Below are positions 41,901 to 49,755 of a DNA stretch of 64,000 bases, piece by piece. The DNA is from Halalkalicoccus sp. CGA53 (GTDB taxonomy: Archaea > Halobacteriota > Halobacteria > Halobacteriales > Halalkalicoccaceae). The stretch covers positions 3,117,521 to 3,181,520 of the forward strand of contig NZ_CP144125.1 in assembly GCF_036429475.1 (NCBI RefSeq), given 5' to 3'. Numbering within the stretch: the first letter of the stretch is position 1; each line of letters opens with the position of its first letter. The notes under the pieces are model-generated. The model did not search any database and had not been told where the DNA came from. It worked only from the letters and a program-made list of their open reading frames with translations. The translations under genes and the position numbers were made by a program.

Positions 41901-42320
41901 TCACCGGACGACCGTGACCGGCACCGGCGAGCGCCGGGTCACCGCCTCCGCGACGCTTCCGAGCAGGAGCCGGGAGATGCCGGAGCGACCGCGGCTACCG
42001 AGGATGATCTGGTCGACCCCCTCGTCCTCGGCGTACGCGATGATCGTCCGAGGGGTCTGTCCGGTCCGGGTCTCGGCCGTGATCTCGACGCCGTGTGAGT
42101 CGGCGACCTCTCTCACTCGCTCGAAGAGCTCCTCGGCGTTCTTCTCCTCGGCCTCGATGATGTGGCCGTAGTCGAAGTAGCCTTCCGTACCGTAGTGGTA
42201 GCTCGGGTTGATCACGTGGATCACCCGTATCTCGGCCTCGGGAAACCGGCTGACGGCGAACTCGACGGCCTTCTCGGACTCCTCGGAGTAGGTGACCGGG
42301 ACGAGGATGCGTTCTGCCAT
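41901..42320 (-). CDS. Single-domain universal stress protein UspA
   Basis: A 139-residue Usp protein starting MAERILVPVTYSEESE at ATG 42320. The ATP-binding segment ILGSRGRSGISRLLLGSVAE is the best-preserved G-2x-G-9x-G-S motif in the window, so this member is a confident nucleotide binder. It is convergent with the M20 gene, separated by the three-stem repeat, and divergent from the acidic protein at 42452. Confidence 0.93.
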   Translation of the reverse strand: MAERILVPVTYSEESEKAVEFAVSRFPEAEIRVIHVINPSYHYGTEGYFDYGHIIEAEEKNAEELFERVREVADSHGVEITAETRTGQTPRTIIAYAEDEGVDQIILGSRGRSGISRLLLGSVAEAVTRRSPVPVTVVR

Positions 42321-42411
42321 GGTCAATCATGCACCATCGGGAGATACGTTCCACTCCCTGTTAAACTACACGTGGTTTCCCGCGGGCGACTCCTGCGGGG
42401 TGGGACCTTTA

Positions 42412-42438
42412 CCGTTCGGGGGCGAACTCCCCGAACGG
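42412..42438. promoter_or_regulatory. Perfect 10-bp inverted repeat upstream of 42452 gene
   Basis: CCGTTCGGGG-GCGAACT-CCCCGAACGG, with 10-bp arms and a 7-nt loop, ends 13 bp before the ATG at 42452. It may be an operator or a leader hairpin controlling the downstream gene. Confidence 0.5.
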
Positions 42439-42451
42439 CACCATCCCCGCT

Positions 42452-43258
42452 ATGACCGAGAGACACGAATCCGACGGGACGGCGGACGGTCCGGAAGGGC
42501 GATCGCTCTCGCGGGGTGATCCCGTGATCGACCGCGAGGACGAGGATCCGAGCGACGGGATCGTGATTCTCACCCCCGAGGCGACGATCGCGGACTGGGA
42601 GATCCGGGTGGGCGACGAGCAACGCACCATCGCCGAGACGAACCCGGAGTACGATCCCCGGGAACCGGTCGTGCTGGTGACCTACGAACACTGGCTCGGC
42701 GAGGCCTGGCCCGGCTGGGAGGCCGCAGCACCACACGACCTGTTCGACGGCGTCTGCGACCGCGGCGTGAAGTTCTACTCCTTTCCCGCCTCCAGGCTGG
42801 CGGTCGATCCGACCCGAACGCCCCACGGGGAGCGAGGGTCCGGGGAAGAACCGGGCCGGATCGGCCCTGACGGAACCGGTGACGAGCGATCGAGCGATCC
42901 CGAGAGGGAGGGAGAGGCGATTCCCCGGAGGGGAGACGACGAGAACGACCGCTCCGGAGAGCCGGCCGAGGCGGGACCGGTCAACGACGAGGACGCAGTC
43001 GTCGACGGGGACCAAGCACCTGCAGAGGAGGAACCGACGCCCGGGGGACACACCTGGGACCCGCCGGAGTGGATCCTCGACCTGGAGGCGCGACTGGCCG
43101 AGAGCGCCTCGGTTTCGATCGACGCCGAGGACGAGGTCCTTCTGATCGAGACGCTCGGGGAGCGCTACGCGGTCGATGCGGCGGGCGATATCGACGGCGA
43201 CGGGGCGCTCAGGACGCGGCTCGAGCCGGTCGTCGAAGAACTCTCCGAGGGCGAATAG
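42452..43258 (+). CDS. Acidic haloarchaeal protein of unknown function
   Basis: A 268-residue soluble protein. Two more ordered blocks (residues about 40-115: IVILTPEATIADWEIRVGDE, then ALW-type strand-helix sequence; and about 205-260: WDPPEWILDLEARLAESA) are separated by a disordered acidic linker of about 90 residues. No motif is recognised. It follows a strong 10-bp palindrome and lies 37 bp before a same-strand UspA gene, with which it may be co-transcribed. Confidence 0.7.
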   Translation: MTERHESDGTADGPEGRSLSRGDPVIDREDEDPSDGIVILTPEATIADWEIRVGDEQRTIAETNPEYDPREPVVLVTYEHWLGEAWPGWEAAAPHDLFDGVCDRGVKFYSFPASRLAVDPTRTPHGERGSGEEPGRIGPDGTGDERSSDPEREGEAIPRRGDDENDRSGEPAEAGPVNDEDAVVDGDQAPAEEEPTPGGHTWDPPEWILDLEARLAESASVSIDAEDEVLLIETLGERYAVDAAGDIDGDGALRTRLEPVVEELSEGE

Positions 43259-43295
43259 AAACGTTGAGTTGGGTTCGCGTCGTTAGTGTACCGTT

Positions 43296-43697
43296 GTGAA
43301 CCGTGTCGTGGTCCCGGTTCGGTATCCCCTCTCCGCGGGATCGAAACGGGCGTTGAGGGAGGCGTGTTCGGTCGCGGCGGAACGGGACGCCGACATCGTC
43401 GTCCTGCACGTCGATCTGTATCAGAACGGGCGAAAAGTACGACGAAGCACCCTTCGGGCGGCGGTCGAGACGGAGGTCGGCCCGCTGCCTGGCGCGGAGT
43501 ACGTGATCCGATCGGGCTACCTCTTCAGCGAGACGATCCGCGAGGAGATCGACGCTCAGGACGCCGAGGTGGTCGTCATCGGTCGCGGGCGCGACGCGCT
43601 CTGGCGGCGGGTCCTGAGCAGAGCGACCGGCCGTCGGTCGCTCGCGGCGACGCTCTCCGAAAGCGTCGACTGCTCGATCATCGAGGTGAGCGCGTAA
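43296..43697 (+). CDS. UspA-like protein
   Basis: A 133-residue Usp-family protein from a GTG start (NRVVVPVRYPLSAGSKRAL). The binding segment is VVIGRGRDALWRRVLSRAT, where the final Gly-Ser is missing, so nucleotide binding is uncertain. It follows the acidic protein at 42452-43258 by 37 bp. Confidence 0.82.
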   Translation: MNRVVVPVRYPLSAGSKRALREACSVAAERDADIVVLHVDLYQNGRKVRRSTLRAAVETEVGPLPGAEYVIRSGYLFSETIREEIDAQDAEVVVIGRGRDALWRRVLSRATGRRSLAATLSESVDCSIIEVSA

Positions 43698-43745
43698 CCG
43701 AGTCCCGCCGCCTCCGGTGTCCGGCCAATCGAACCGGAGAGGGCG

Positions 43746-44756
43746 TCACGCTCCGCTCGAATCGTCCGAATATCGGTCTCGGCGGGGATCGGTGGAAGTG
43801 GCGTCGGATCGCTCCGAGTGGTGCGGGTCCCCGTATCGGACCATCTCGAGCATCATCCGCTCGAACCGGTCCCCATCGACCGATTCGACGACGCGGGTGC
43901 GGGCCACCCCGTCGGTCACCCCGAGCTCGTCGACGGCGCTGTAGCCCCGCGTTATCCCGTCTCGGTCGTCGACGTCGACGGAGTAGGTCCCGGCTCGCTC
44001 GACGATATCGGGTTCGAGCAGCGTCGCGAGCGTCATCGAGTCCGGCTGGGCGTCACGTCGGCTTCGAGCGAGTCGTGGGCCGACTGGCTGTTGAACTCCC
44101 TCACGGCACCCGTGATCGTGACGAAGAACTCCGAGAGTGGCGTGTCGATCGCCTCGATCTCGGCGAACGTGTCGGCGCCGAACAGCGAGTCCCGTACCGT
44201 CACCCCCCAGTCGACCAGCGTCACCTCGAACGCCTCCAGGACGATGCGGGCGGCGTCCGGATCGACCCAGAAGTTGTACTCGGCTGCGGGCGTGACGTTG
44301 CCGAGCGTGTTCACCGCCCATGACCCAGACGTCGTCGAGCAACTCTGGGAGGGCGGGTTCTAACTGGAGCGCGAGCGCGACGTTCGTCACCGGTGCGATG
44401 CACGTGAGCGTGATCTCGCCGGGGTTCTCACGGGCGGTCCGAACGATCGCGTCCACCGCCTGCTCCTCCGCCGACGGGGTGCCGGTGTCCGGAAAGAGGT
44501 CGCCACCGAGCCCACCCTCCCCGTGGACGTACTCGGCGTACTCGTACTCCTTGCACAGCGGCGAGCGCGCGCCCTCGTAGACGGGGACATCGTCGGCTCC
44601 CACGAGGCCGAGCGTGTACTTCGCGTTCTCGACCTGGTGTTCGAAGGGGACGTTCCCGGCACAGATCGTCACGCCCTCGAGGTCGACGCGATCGGAGAGC
44701 GCCGCGAGGAGGATCGCCTGTGTGTCGTCGCCCGCGGTGTCGGTGTCGAGTAGCAT
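43746..44756 (-). pseudogene. Nucleoside hydrolase with two compensating frameshifts
   Basis: An inosine/uridine-preferring nucleoside hydrolase, which splits ribonucleosides into base and ribose. The N-terminal metal site LLDTDTAGDDTQA is intact and the first part reads normally to VWVMGG (near 44315). The middle (about 44036-44314) makes sense only in another frame, where it gives NTLGNVTPAAEYNFWVDPDAA and the conserved AHD site. The last part (DSMTLATLLEPDIVERAG onward) returns to the first frame. The single continuous open frame thus has a scrambled centre and lacks the active-site His. ATG 44756 fits the family start; a GTG at 44780 is possible. Sequence error remains an alternative. Confidence 0.8.
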
Positions 44757-44858
44757 TCGACGAAGGGTCTCGGAGCTCACGGTCCGTCGATCGCACGCAG
44801 GGACGAAAAGGTTCGTCTCCGGGAGGGACGACGCCGGCTGCCGTCTCGTACGATCCCT

Positions 44859-45008
44859 TCAGTCGGGTTCGAGTTCCGACCAGAGCATGCAGTGATCCGA
44901 CGCACGGTGGGCCAGGTCGGTCAGCTCCGACTCGTCAACGGGGTGCGGCCAGAAGACGGCCGAGTCGACGATGTCGAAGTGTTCCGACGGGAGCACGTAG
45001 TCGGCCGC
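44859..45008 (-). pseudogene. C-terminal remnant of an endonuclease/exonuclease/phosphatase (EEP) family gene
   Basis: About 50 codons ending at TGA 44859 encode DYVLPSEHFDIVDSAVFWP and, further on, ASDHCMLWSEL. These match the C-terminal strand and the catalytic SDH motif of EEP-family nucleases/phosphatases. No upstream part of the domain is present; the frame soon loses similarity and meets a stop at repeat copy E. The gene is therefore a 3' remnant. Confidence 0.65.
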
Positions 45009-45073
45009 CGGCACCGCTCGCCGCCGCTCTTCACGCAACGCCGGTCGAGACGAACGCCGCTCCGCCGAGTCTC

Positions 45074-45173
45074 ACAGGGATCATCGTAGGAGTTCATAGT
45101 TCCTCGATTTCGAATCTAACGAGACCGATGAGACGTGTGCTTGAGAGATCCGGCCGGCTACGATGATCCCTAT
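45074..45173 (-). mobile_element. 100-bp inverted-end repeat, copy E (MITE-like)
   Basis: A full-length inverted copy. Read on the minus strand it starts ATAGGGATCATCGTAGCC and ends CTACGATGATCCCTGT, nearly perfect terminal inverted repeats of 15-16 bp. The internal blocks CGGATCTCTC, TTCGAAATCGAGGAA and TGAACTCCT match copy A. It lies between the truncated EEP gene and the interrupted DUF7282-like gene. Confidence 0.8.
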
Positions 45174-45301
45174 CAGTACCTGCCGTCGACCGGGTCCCCT
45201 CGAAGTGACGCGGTTCGAGTTCATCGGCCTCCTCCGTCCGCGAGGAACTCCTGTCGACCCACGGTGGCGTTGTCGAGGACGACGATGTCGTTCACCGTCA
45301 C

Positions 45302-45607
45302 TCAGTCGCCGTGACCGCCGTCCTCGTCGTGATGGAGGACGACGGTCACGGTCTGTGTCTCCGTGAGCGGTCGGTCGAGCGAGAGTGCTCCATCGAACGT
45401 CTCGTCCGCGGCGATCGGCTCGCTCGTCCCGACCACGTTCATGCCCGCCTCGTACGCGACGACCAGGAAGTCCTCGTCGGTGTACGTCGCCTCTTCGATA
45501 TCGAGGCTCCGGATCGCACCTCGATCGCCCTGTCGCTGGACGTGCACTGCGGCAGCTCCGTCGAACCCGTCGGCAGCTACGACCTGCGCCAGGGGTTCGC
45601 TCGTCAT
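45302..45607 (-). pseudogene. DUF7282-like secreted-domain protein, probably truncated
   Basis: A 101-residue frame from ATG 45607. The segment TYTDEDFLVVAYEAG, followed by GTSEPIAADETFDGALSLDRPL and TETQTVTVVLHHDEDG, matches the strand pattern of a haloarchaeal secreted domain usually numbered DUF7282. The usual signal peptide is missing. The same frame stays open past the TGA at 45302 for 22 more codons (VNDIVVLDNATVGRQEFL), which look like a domain continuation, so the stop may be a nonsense mutation. It sits in a decay zone beside a repeat copy. Confidence 0.5.
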
Positions 45608-45635
45608 GGTACGACCCAGCGTGTGGTACCGGGCG

Positions 45636-45659
45636 TACTAGTTTCGACAACTACTAGTA
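45636..45659. terminator. Inverted repeat after the nucleoside ABC operon
   Basis: TACTAGT-TTCGACAACT-ACTAGTA has 7-bp perfect arms and lies about 46 bp past the last permease stop. It could terminate the nucleoside-importer transcript or act as an operator for the downstream DUF7282-like gene. Confidence 0.4.
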
Positions 45660-45704
45660 TTTCGAATATGTACGACATGACTGGATCGAAAAGCGTCCGA
45701 GCGG

Positions 45705-46760
45705 CTACTCGTCGGAGTCGTAGTGTTCACCGGCGGCCGAGGGCATGCGGGTCCGACCGACGAACGTGAGGACGACGAGCACCGCCACGTAGGGGATGAT
45801 ACCGACCAGCGTCGCCGAGACGTCGAAGCCGGCGACCTGCTGTAGCTGCAGCTGTAACGCGTCGAGTCCGGCGAAGAGGAATGACGCGAGGAACGCGCCG
45901 ACGGGGTTGTAGTTGCCGATGAGGTAGGCAGTGAGCCCGATCCAGCCACGACCGTCGACCATCGTGTCGCCGCTGCCGACGAACTGCCCGGTGTTGAGTG
46001 CGAGCCCGGCGCCGCCGATCCCGCAGTAGACCCCCGAGAGAAGGACGCCCGCGTAGCGGACCTTGCGGACGTCGACCCCGGCCGTGTCGAGGCTCTTCGG
46101 GTCCTCGCCGCTTGCCTCGATCCACATGCCGAACGGTGTTCGATTGAGGAGATACCACGAGAAGGGCACCGCCAGGACGAGTAGAACTACCGGCGGGGTG
46201 GCCGAGAAGAGCGGCCCCACGCTCGGGAGCTCCGCGAGCACCGGGACCTCCCAGACCGGGAAGGTGCCGACGCTCGGGCTGTTGGTCCGGTCCCAGATGA
46301 TGATGCTCGCGAACGGCGCGAAGCCGAGCGCGATCAGCCAGACCGCGAGCCCGGCGATGATCTGGTCGGCTTTGAACTCGATGCAGACGACCGCGAACAG
46401 CAGGGCGACGGCCGTGCTCGCGAGCACCGCGAGTCCGAACGCGAGCCAGACGTTCGCGCCGATCGGCGTCGCCGCGAGTCCCCACGCGCTCGCGACCGCG
46501 GCGAACGCGCCGATGATCAGCAGTCCCTCGAGGCCGATGTTGATGACGCCGGATTTCTCGGCGAAGATACCACCCATCGCCGCGAACGCGATCGGGACGG
46601 TAAAGCGGAACGCGGCGGCCAGGTACGACGCGCTGATCACGCCCGTGACGTCCGCGAGTAGCGATCGCCCGCCGTCGACGACCAGCCCCAGCACCAGGAG
46701 CCCGAAGAGGATCGCTCCGATCGCGAGTCCCTGTCGTCGGGTGACCAGCGGCGTGCTCAC
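45705..46760 (-). CDS. Nucleoside ABC transporter permease (second)
   Basis: A 351-residue permease of the BPD_transp_2 family with about 9-10 helices. The motif GGIFAEKSGVINIGLEGLLI near residue 63 is the family's cytosolic coupling segment. It pairs with the preceding permease, as in NupQ/NupP-type nucleoside importers. It begins with GTG 46760, overlapping the previous stop by 4 bp. The C-terminal tail is short and acidic. It is the last gene of the operon. Confidence 0.92.
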   Translation of the reverse strand: MSTPLVTRRQGLAIGAILFGLLVLGLVVDGGRSLLADVTGVISASYLAAAFRFTVPIAFAAMGGIFAEKSGVINIGLEGLLIIGAFAAVASAWGLAATPIGANVWLAFGLAVLASTAVALLFAVVCIEFKADQIIAGLAVWLIALGFAPFASIIIWDRTNSPSVGTFPVWEVPVLAELPSVGPLFSATPPVVLLVLAVPFSWYLLNRTPFGMWIEASGEDPKSLDTAGVDVRKVRYAGVLLSGVYCGIGGAGLALNTGQFVGSGDTMVDGRGWIGLTAYLIGNYNPVGAFLASFLFAGLDALQLQLQQVAGFDVSATLVGIIPYVAVLVVLTFVGRTRMPSAAGEHYDSDE

Positions 46761-48046
46761 GACCCCTCACCACCGTTCGAGTTCCGGTCCGACGTGGATC
46801 GCTCAGCGTCGACCCCCTCACCGCCGTCCGTCGGCTCCGACGTGGATCCGCTCTCCCCCCTCGACTCGCCACCGTCGGTCGCGACGGGCTCGCCGCCGTA
46901 GCCCGCTCGTTTCCCGATCATGCGGAAGAACTCCGGCATCGCGATGAAGAGGATGATCAGTCCCCTGAGTACCTCGACGAGTTCGTTCGGGACGCCGAGC
47001 GAGAGGTCGATCGCGACGCTCCCGCTTTTCATCCCCCCGAACAACAGCGCCGCGGGGATCACGCCGATCGGGTTGTTCCCCGCGAGGATCGAGACCGCGA
47101 TGCCGTCGAAGCCGAGCGGGGGGATGCCGTCCTGCCAGCGGTACTGGACCATCGTGACGTAGATCGCGCCGGCGACGCCGCCGAGCGCGCCCGAGAGCGT
47201 CATGCTGGTGACGACGTTGCGCCTGGCGTTCACCCCGCCGTACTCCGCGGCGGCCTCCTGGATGCCGCTGGTGCGCAGCTCGTAGCCCAGGACGGTGCGG
47301 GTGTAGAGATAGTAGATCCCGACGGCGACCAGCAGGGCGCCGACCAGCGCGTAGATCGAAAAGCGCGAGCCGTCGATCGTCGCCGGTAGCCGGGCGACCT
47401 CCGGTATCGAGTGGGTCTGGACCGAGTCCGTCTCGAGGTTCCCGACGTGGTTTTGGACGAGCCAGAAGGCGATTCCCATCGCGATGAAGTTGAGCATGAT
47501 CGTCGTGATCACCTCGTGGGCGTTCGCGTACGCCTTCATCAGCCCCGGGATCATCCCCCAGACGCCGCCGACGAACGCACCGACGACGACCCCCGCGGGG
47601 ATCGCGAGCAGCGTCCCGAGCGCGTTCTCCGGGACGACTTCGCCGAGGAACAGAACGGTCAGCGCGGCCGCCAGTGCCCCCAGCACCATCTGGCCCTGCG
47701 TACCGATGTTGAACAGCCCCGCGCGGAAGGCGACCGCGACCGAGAGGCCGGTCAACAGCAACAGCGTCGTCTCCTGGAGCGTTCGACCGAGGGCCGTGAA
47801 CGAGCCGAACGCCCCAGCGACCATCGTCGAGTAGACCTCGATCGGGTTGTAACAGCCGTAGCCGAGGCCCGGGAGCAGGATGAACGGATCGGGACAGTCG
47901 GCGACGAAGCCCGAGAGAAAGACGAGAACGGCGCCGACGACGACGGCGAAGACCAGCGCCGTGAGGCTGATCGCGATCCGCTGGACGGCCGTGGCCTCGA
48001 CGAGCCGGTCGAGTGAGGCGTCCGCCCGGTCGCGCCAGTCGCTCAA
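46757..48046 (-). CDS. Nucleoside ABC transporter permease (first)
   Basis: A 429-residue permease with about 9 helices between residues 20 and 375 and an acidic disordered tail of 50 residues. The segment FRAGLFNIGTQGQMVLGAL is the coupling motif. No ATG lies at a sensible place: the ATG overlapping the upstream stop opens a different frame. I use TTG 48046 (SDWRDRADASLDRLVE); GTG/ATG alternatives further upstream would overlap the ATPase gene heavily. It works with the second permease as the membrane core. Confidence 0.88.
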   Translation of the reverse strand: MSDWRDRADASLDRLVEATAVQRIAISLTALVFAVVVGAVLVFLSGFVADCPDPFILLPGLGYGCYNPIEVYSTMVAGAFGSFTALGRTLQETTLLLLTGLSVAVAFRAGLFNIGTQGQMVLGALAAALTVLFLGEVVPENALGTLLAIPAGVVVGAFVGGVWGMIPGLMKAYANAHEVITTIMLNFIAMGIAFWLVQNHVGNLETDSVQTHSIPEVARLPATIDGSRFSIYALVGALLVAVGIYYLYTRTVLGYELRTSGIQEAAAEYGGVNARRNVVTSMTLSGALGGVAGAIYVTMVQYRWQDGIPPLGFDGIAVSILAGNNPIGVIPAALLFGGMKSGSVAIDLSLGVPNELVEVLRGLIILFIAMPEFFRMIGKRAGYGGEPVATDGGESRGESGSTSEPTDGGEGVDAERSTSDRNSNGGEGS

Positions 48047-48089
48047 CGTCTCACCCCCCGGTCGATCTGACGACGTCTTCCCCCGAGCG

Positions 48090-49748
48090 TCATCGTCTCC
48101 CTCCGCCCGGCTCCCCGACCACCTCACCCCGTTCGATCCGCGCCCCGTCCGGGTCGAGCCCGGTCGGGCGTTCGCCCGCCATGAGCAAGCCGAGTTCCTC
48201 CTCCGTGACGCTCTCCGGATCGACGACGGCGACCACCTCACCGTCGTGCATCACAGCGAGTCGATCGGAGAGGCGTCTCACCTCGTCGAGTTTCGAGGAG
48301 ACGAGCAACACGGCCTTTCCGTCGGACCTGAGCCCGAGCAGGCGGTCGTGGATGAACTCGATCGAGCCGATGTCGACGCCGCGGGTCGGCTGGGCGGCGA
48401 CGACGAGCGAGGGGTCGCGTTCGAACTCGCGACCGACGATGAACTTCTGCTGGTTGCCGCCCGACAGCGAGCGGGCGGTCGCGGCCGCGTCGGGCGGCCG
48501 GACGTCGTACTCCTCGATAACCTCCCCCACGTACGCGTCGGTTTGCCCCCAGTCGATCCGCCAGCCGTCGGAGAACGTCGGGAGCCGCTGACAGCCCAGC
48601 AGCCCGTTGCGCCGGAGGTCGTACTCCATCACGAGGCTCCGTTTCTGTCTGTCCTCGGCGATGTAGGCCATACCGGCTTCGATCCGCCGCCGTCGGGGCG
48701 CGTCCGTCAGATCGCGACCCTCGAACGTGATCGTCCCCGACTCGACGGGTCGGAGCCCGGTGATCGCCTCGACGAGTTCGGTCTGCCCGTTGCCGTCGAC
48801 GCCGGCGATTCCGAAGATCTCCCCGGTGTGGACCGCGAACCCGACGCCGCCGATGGCCGTCACCCCGCGGTCGTCATCGACGACGAGGTCGTCGATCTCG
48901 AGGAGCGAGGAGCCGCGCTCGGACGGCGGCTTCTCGATCTCGAGGATGACGTCGCGACCGACCATCATGCTCGCGAGCTGCTCCTGGGTCGCCTCCGCTG
49001 CGGGGACCGTCCCGACGAGCGTCCCGTCCCGAAGGACGCTGATCTCGTCGGCAGCGCGCAGCGCCTCGCCGAGCTTGTGAGTGATGAACACGATCGTCTT
49101 CCCCTCGGCGATCAGCTCGGAGAGGACGGAGAACAGCGCCTCGACCTCCTGCGGGGTGAGCACCGCCGTCGGCTCGTCGAGGATCAGGACGTCCGCACCG
49201 CGGTAGAGCGTCTTCAGGATCTCGACGCGCTGTTGCTCGCCGACGCTGATCTCCTCGATGCGCTCGGTCGGGTCGACGTCGAAGCCGTACCGTTCCGCGA
49301 GCGCCCGCGTCTCCTCGACCGCACGCTCGGTGTCGGTGGCGAGCCCGCCCCACTTCTTCGGCTCGTCCCCGAGAACGACGTTCTCGGCGACGGTCATCGT
49401 ATCGACCAGCATGAAGTGCTGGTGGATCATGCCGATCCCGGCGTCCATCGCGTCGCCGGGATCGTCGAACGCCCGCCGTTCGCCGTCGATCCAGATCGCC
49501 CCCTCGGTCGGCTCGTAGAGGCCGTAGAGGACGTTCATCAGGGTGGTCTTCCCGGCGCCGTTCTCGCCGACGAGGGCGTGGATCGTGCCGCGGTCGACGG
49601 TGAAGTCGACGTCGTCGTTGGCCACGACGCCCGGGAACCGCTTCGTGATGCCATCGAGGTGGACCGCCGGCACCTCATCGCCCACCCACGGGGTCGCCTC
49701 CGCTCGCTCTCCTCGTCCCGGCCCCTCTGCATCGGCGTTCGTTCCCAT
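48090..49748 (-). CDS. Nucleoside ABC transporter ATPase (two NBDs)
   Basis: A 552-residue double ATP-binding protein. NBD1 has Walker A GENGAGKTTLM near residue 60 and Walker B VLILDEPTAVL near 187. NBD2 has the divergent P-loop GVDGNGQTEL near 317 and the signature LSGGNQQKFI near 433, a pattern typical of sugar and nucleoside importers (RbsA/NupO-like), where the second site lacks a full Walker A. It lies 7 bp after the BMP lipoprotein gene. Confidence 0.95.
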   Translation of the reverse strand: MGTNADAEGPGRGERAEATPWVGDEVPAVHLDGITKRFPGVVANDDVDFTVDRGTIHALVGENGAGKTTLMNVLYGLYEPTEGAIWIDGERRAFDDPGDAMDAGIGMIHQHFMLVDTMTVAENVVLGDEPKKWGGLATDTERAVEETRALAERYGFDVDPTERIEEISVGEQQRVEILKTLYRGADVLILDEPTAVLTPQEVEALFSVLSELIAEGKTIVFITHKLGEALRAADEISVLRDGTLVGTVPAAEATQEQLASMMVGRDVILEIEKPPSERGSSLLEIDDLVVDDDRGVTAIGGVGFAVHTGEIFGIAGVDGNGQTELVEAITGLRPVESGTITFEGRDLTDAPRRRRIEAGMAYIAEDRQKRSLVMEYDLRRNGLLGCQRLPTFSDGWRIDWGQTDAYVGEVIEEYDVRPPDAAATARSLSGGNQQKFIVGREFERDPSLVVAAQPTRGVDIGSIEFIHDRLLGLRSDGKAVLLVSSKLDEVRRLSDRLAVMHDGEVVAVVDPESVTEEELGLLMAGERPTGLDPDGARIERGEVVGEPGGGRR

Positions 49749-49755
49749 CGCCGTC

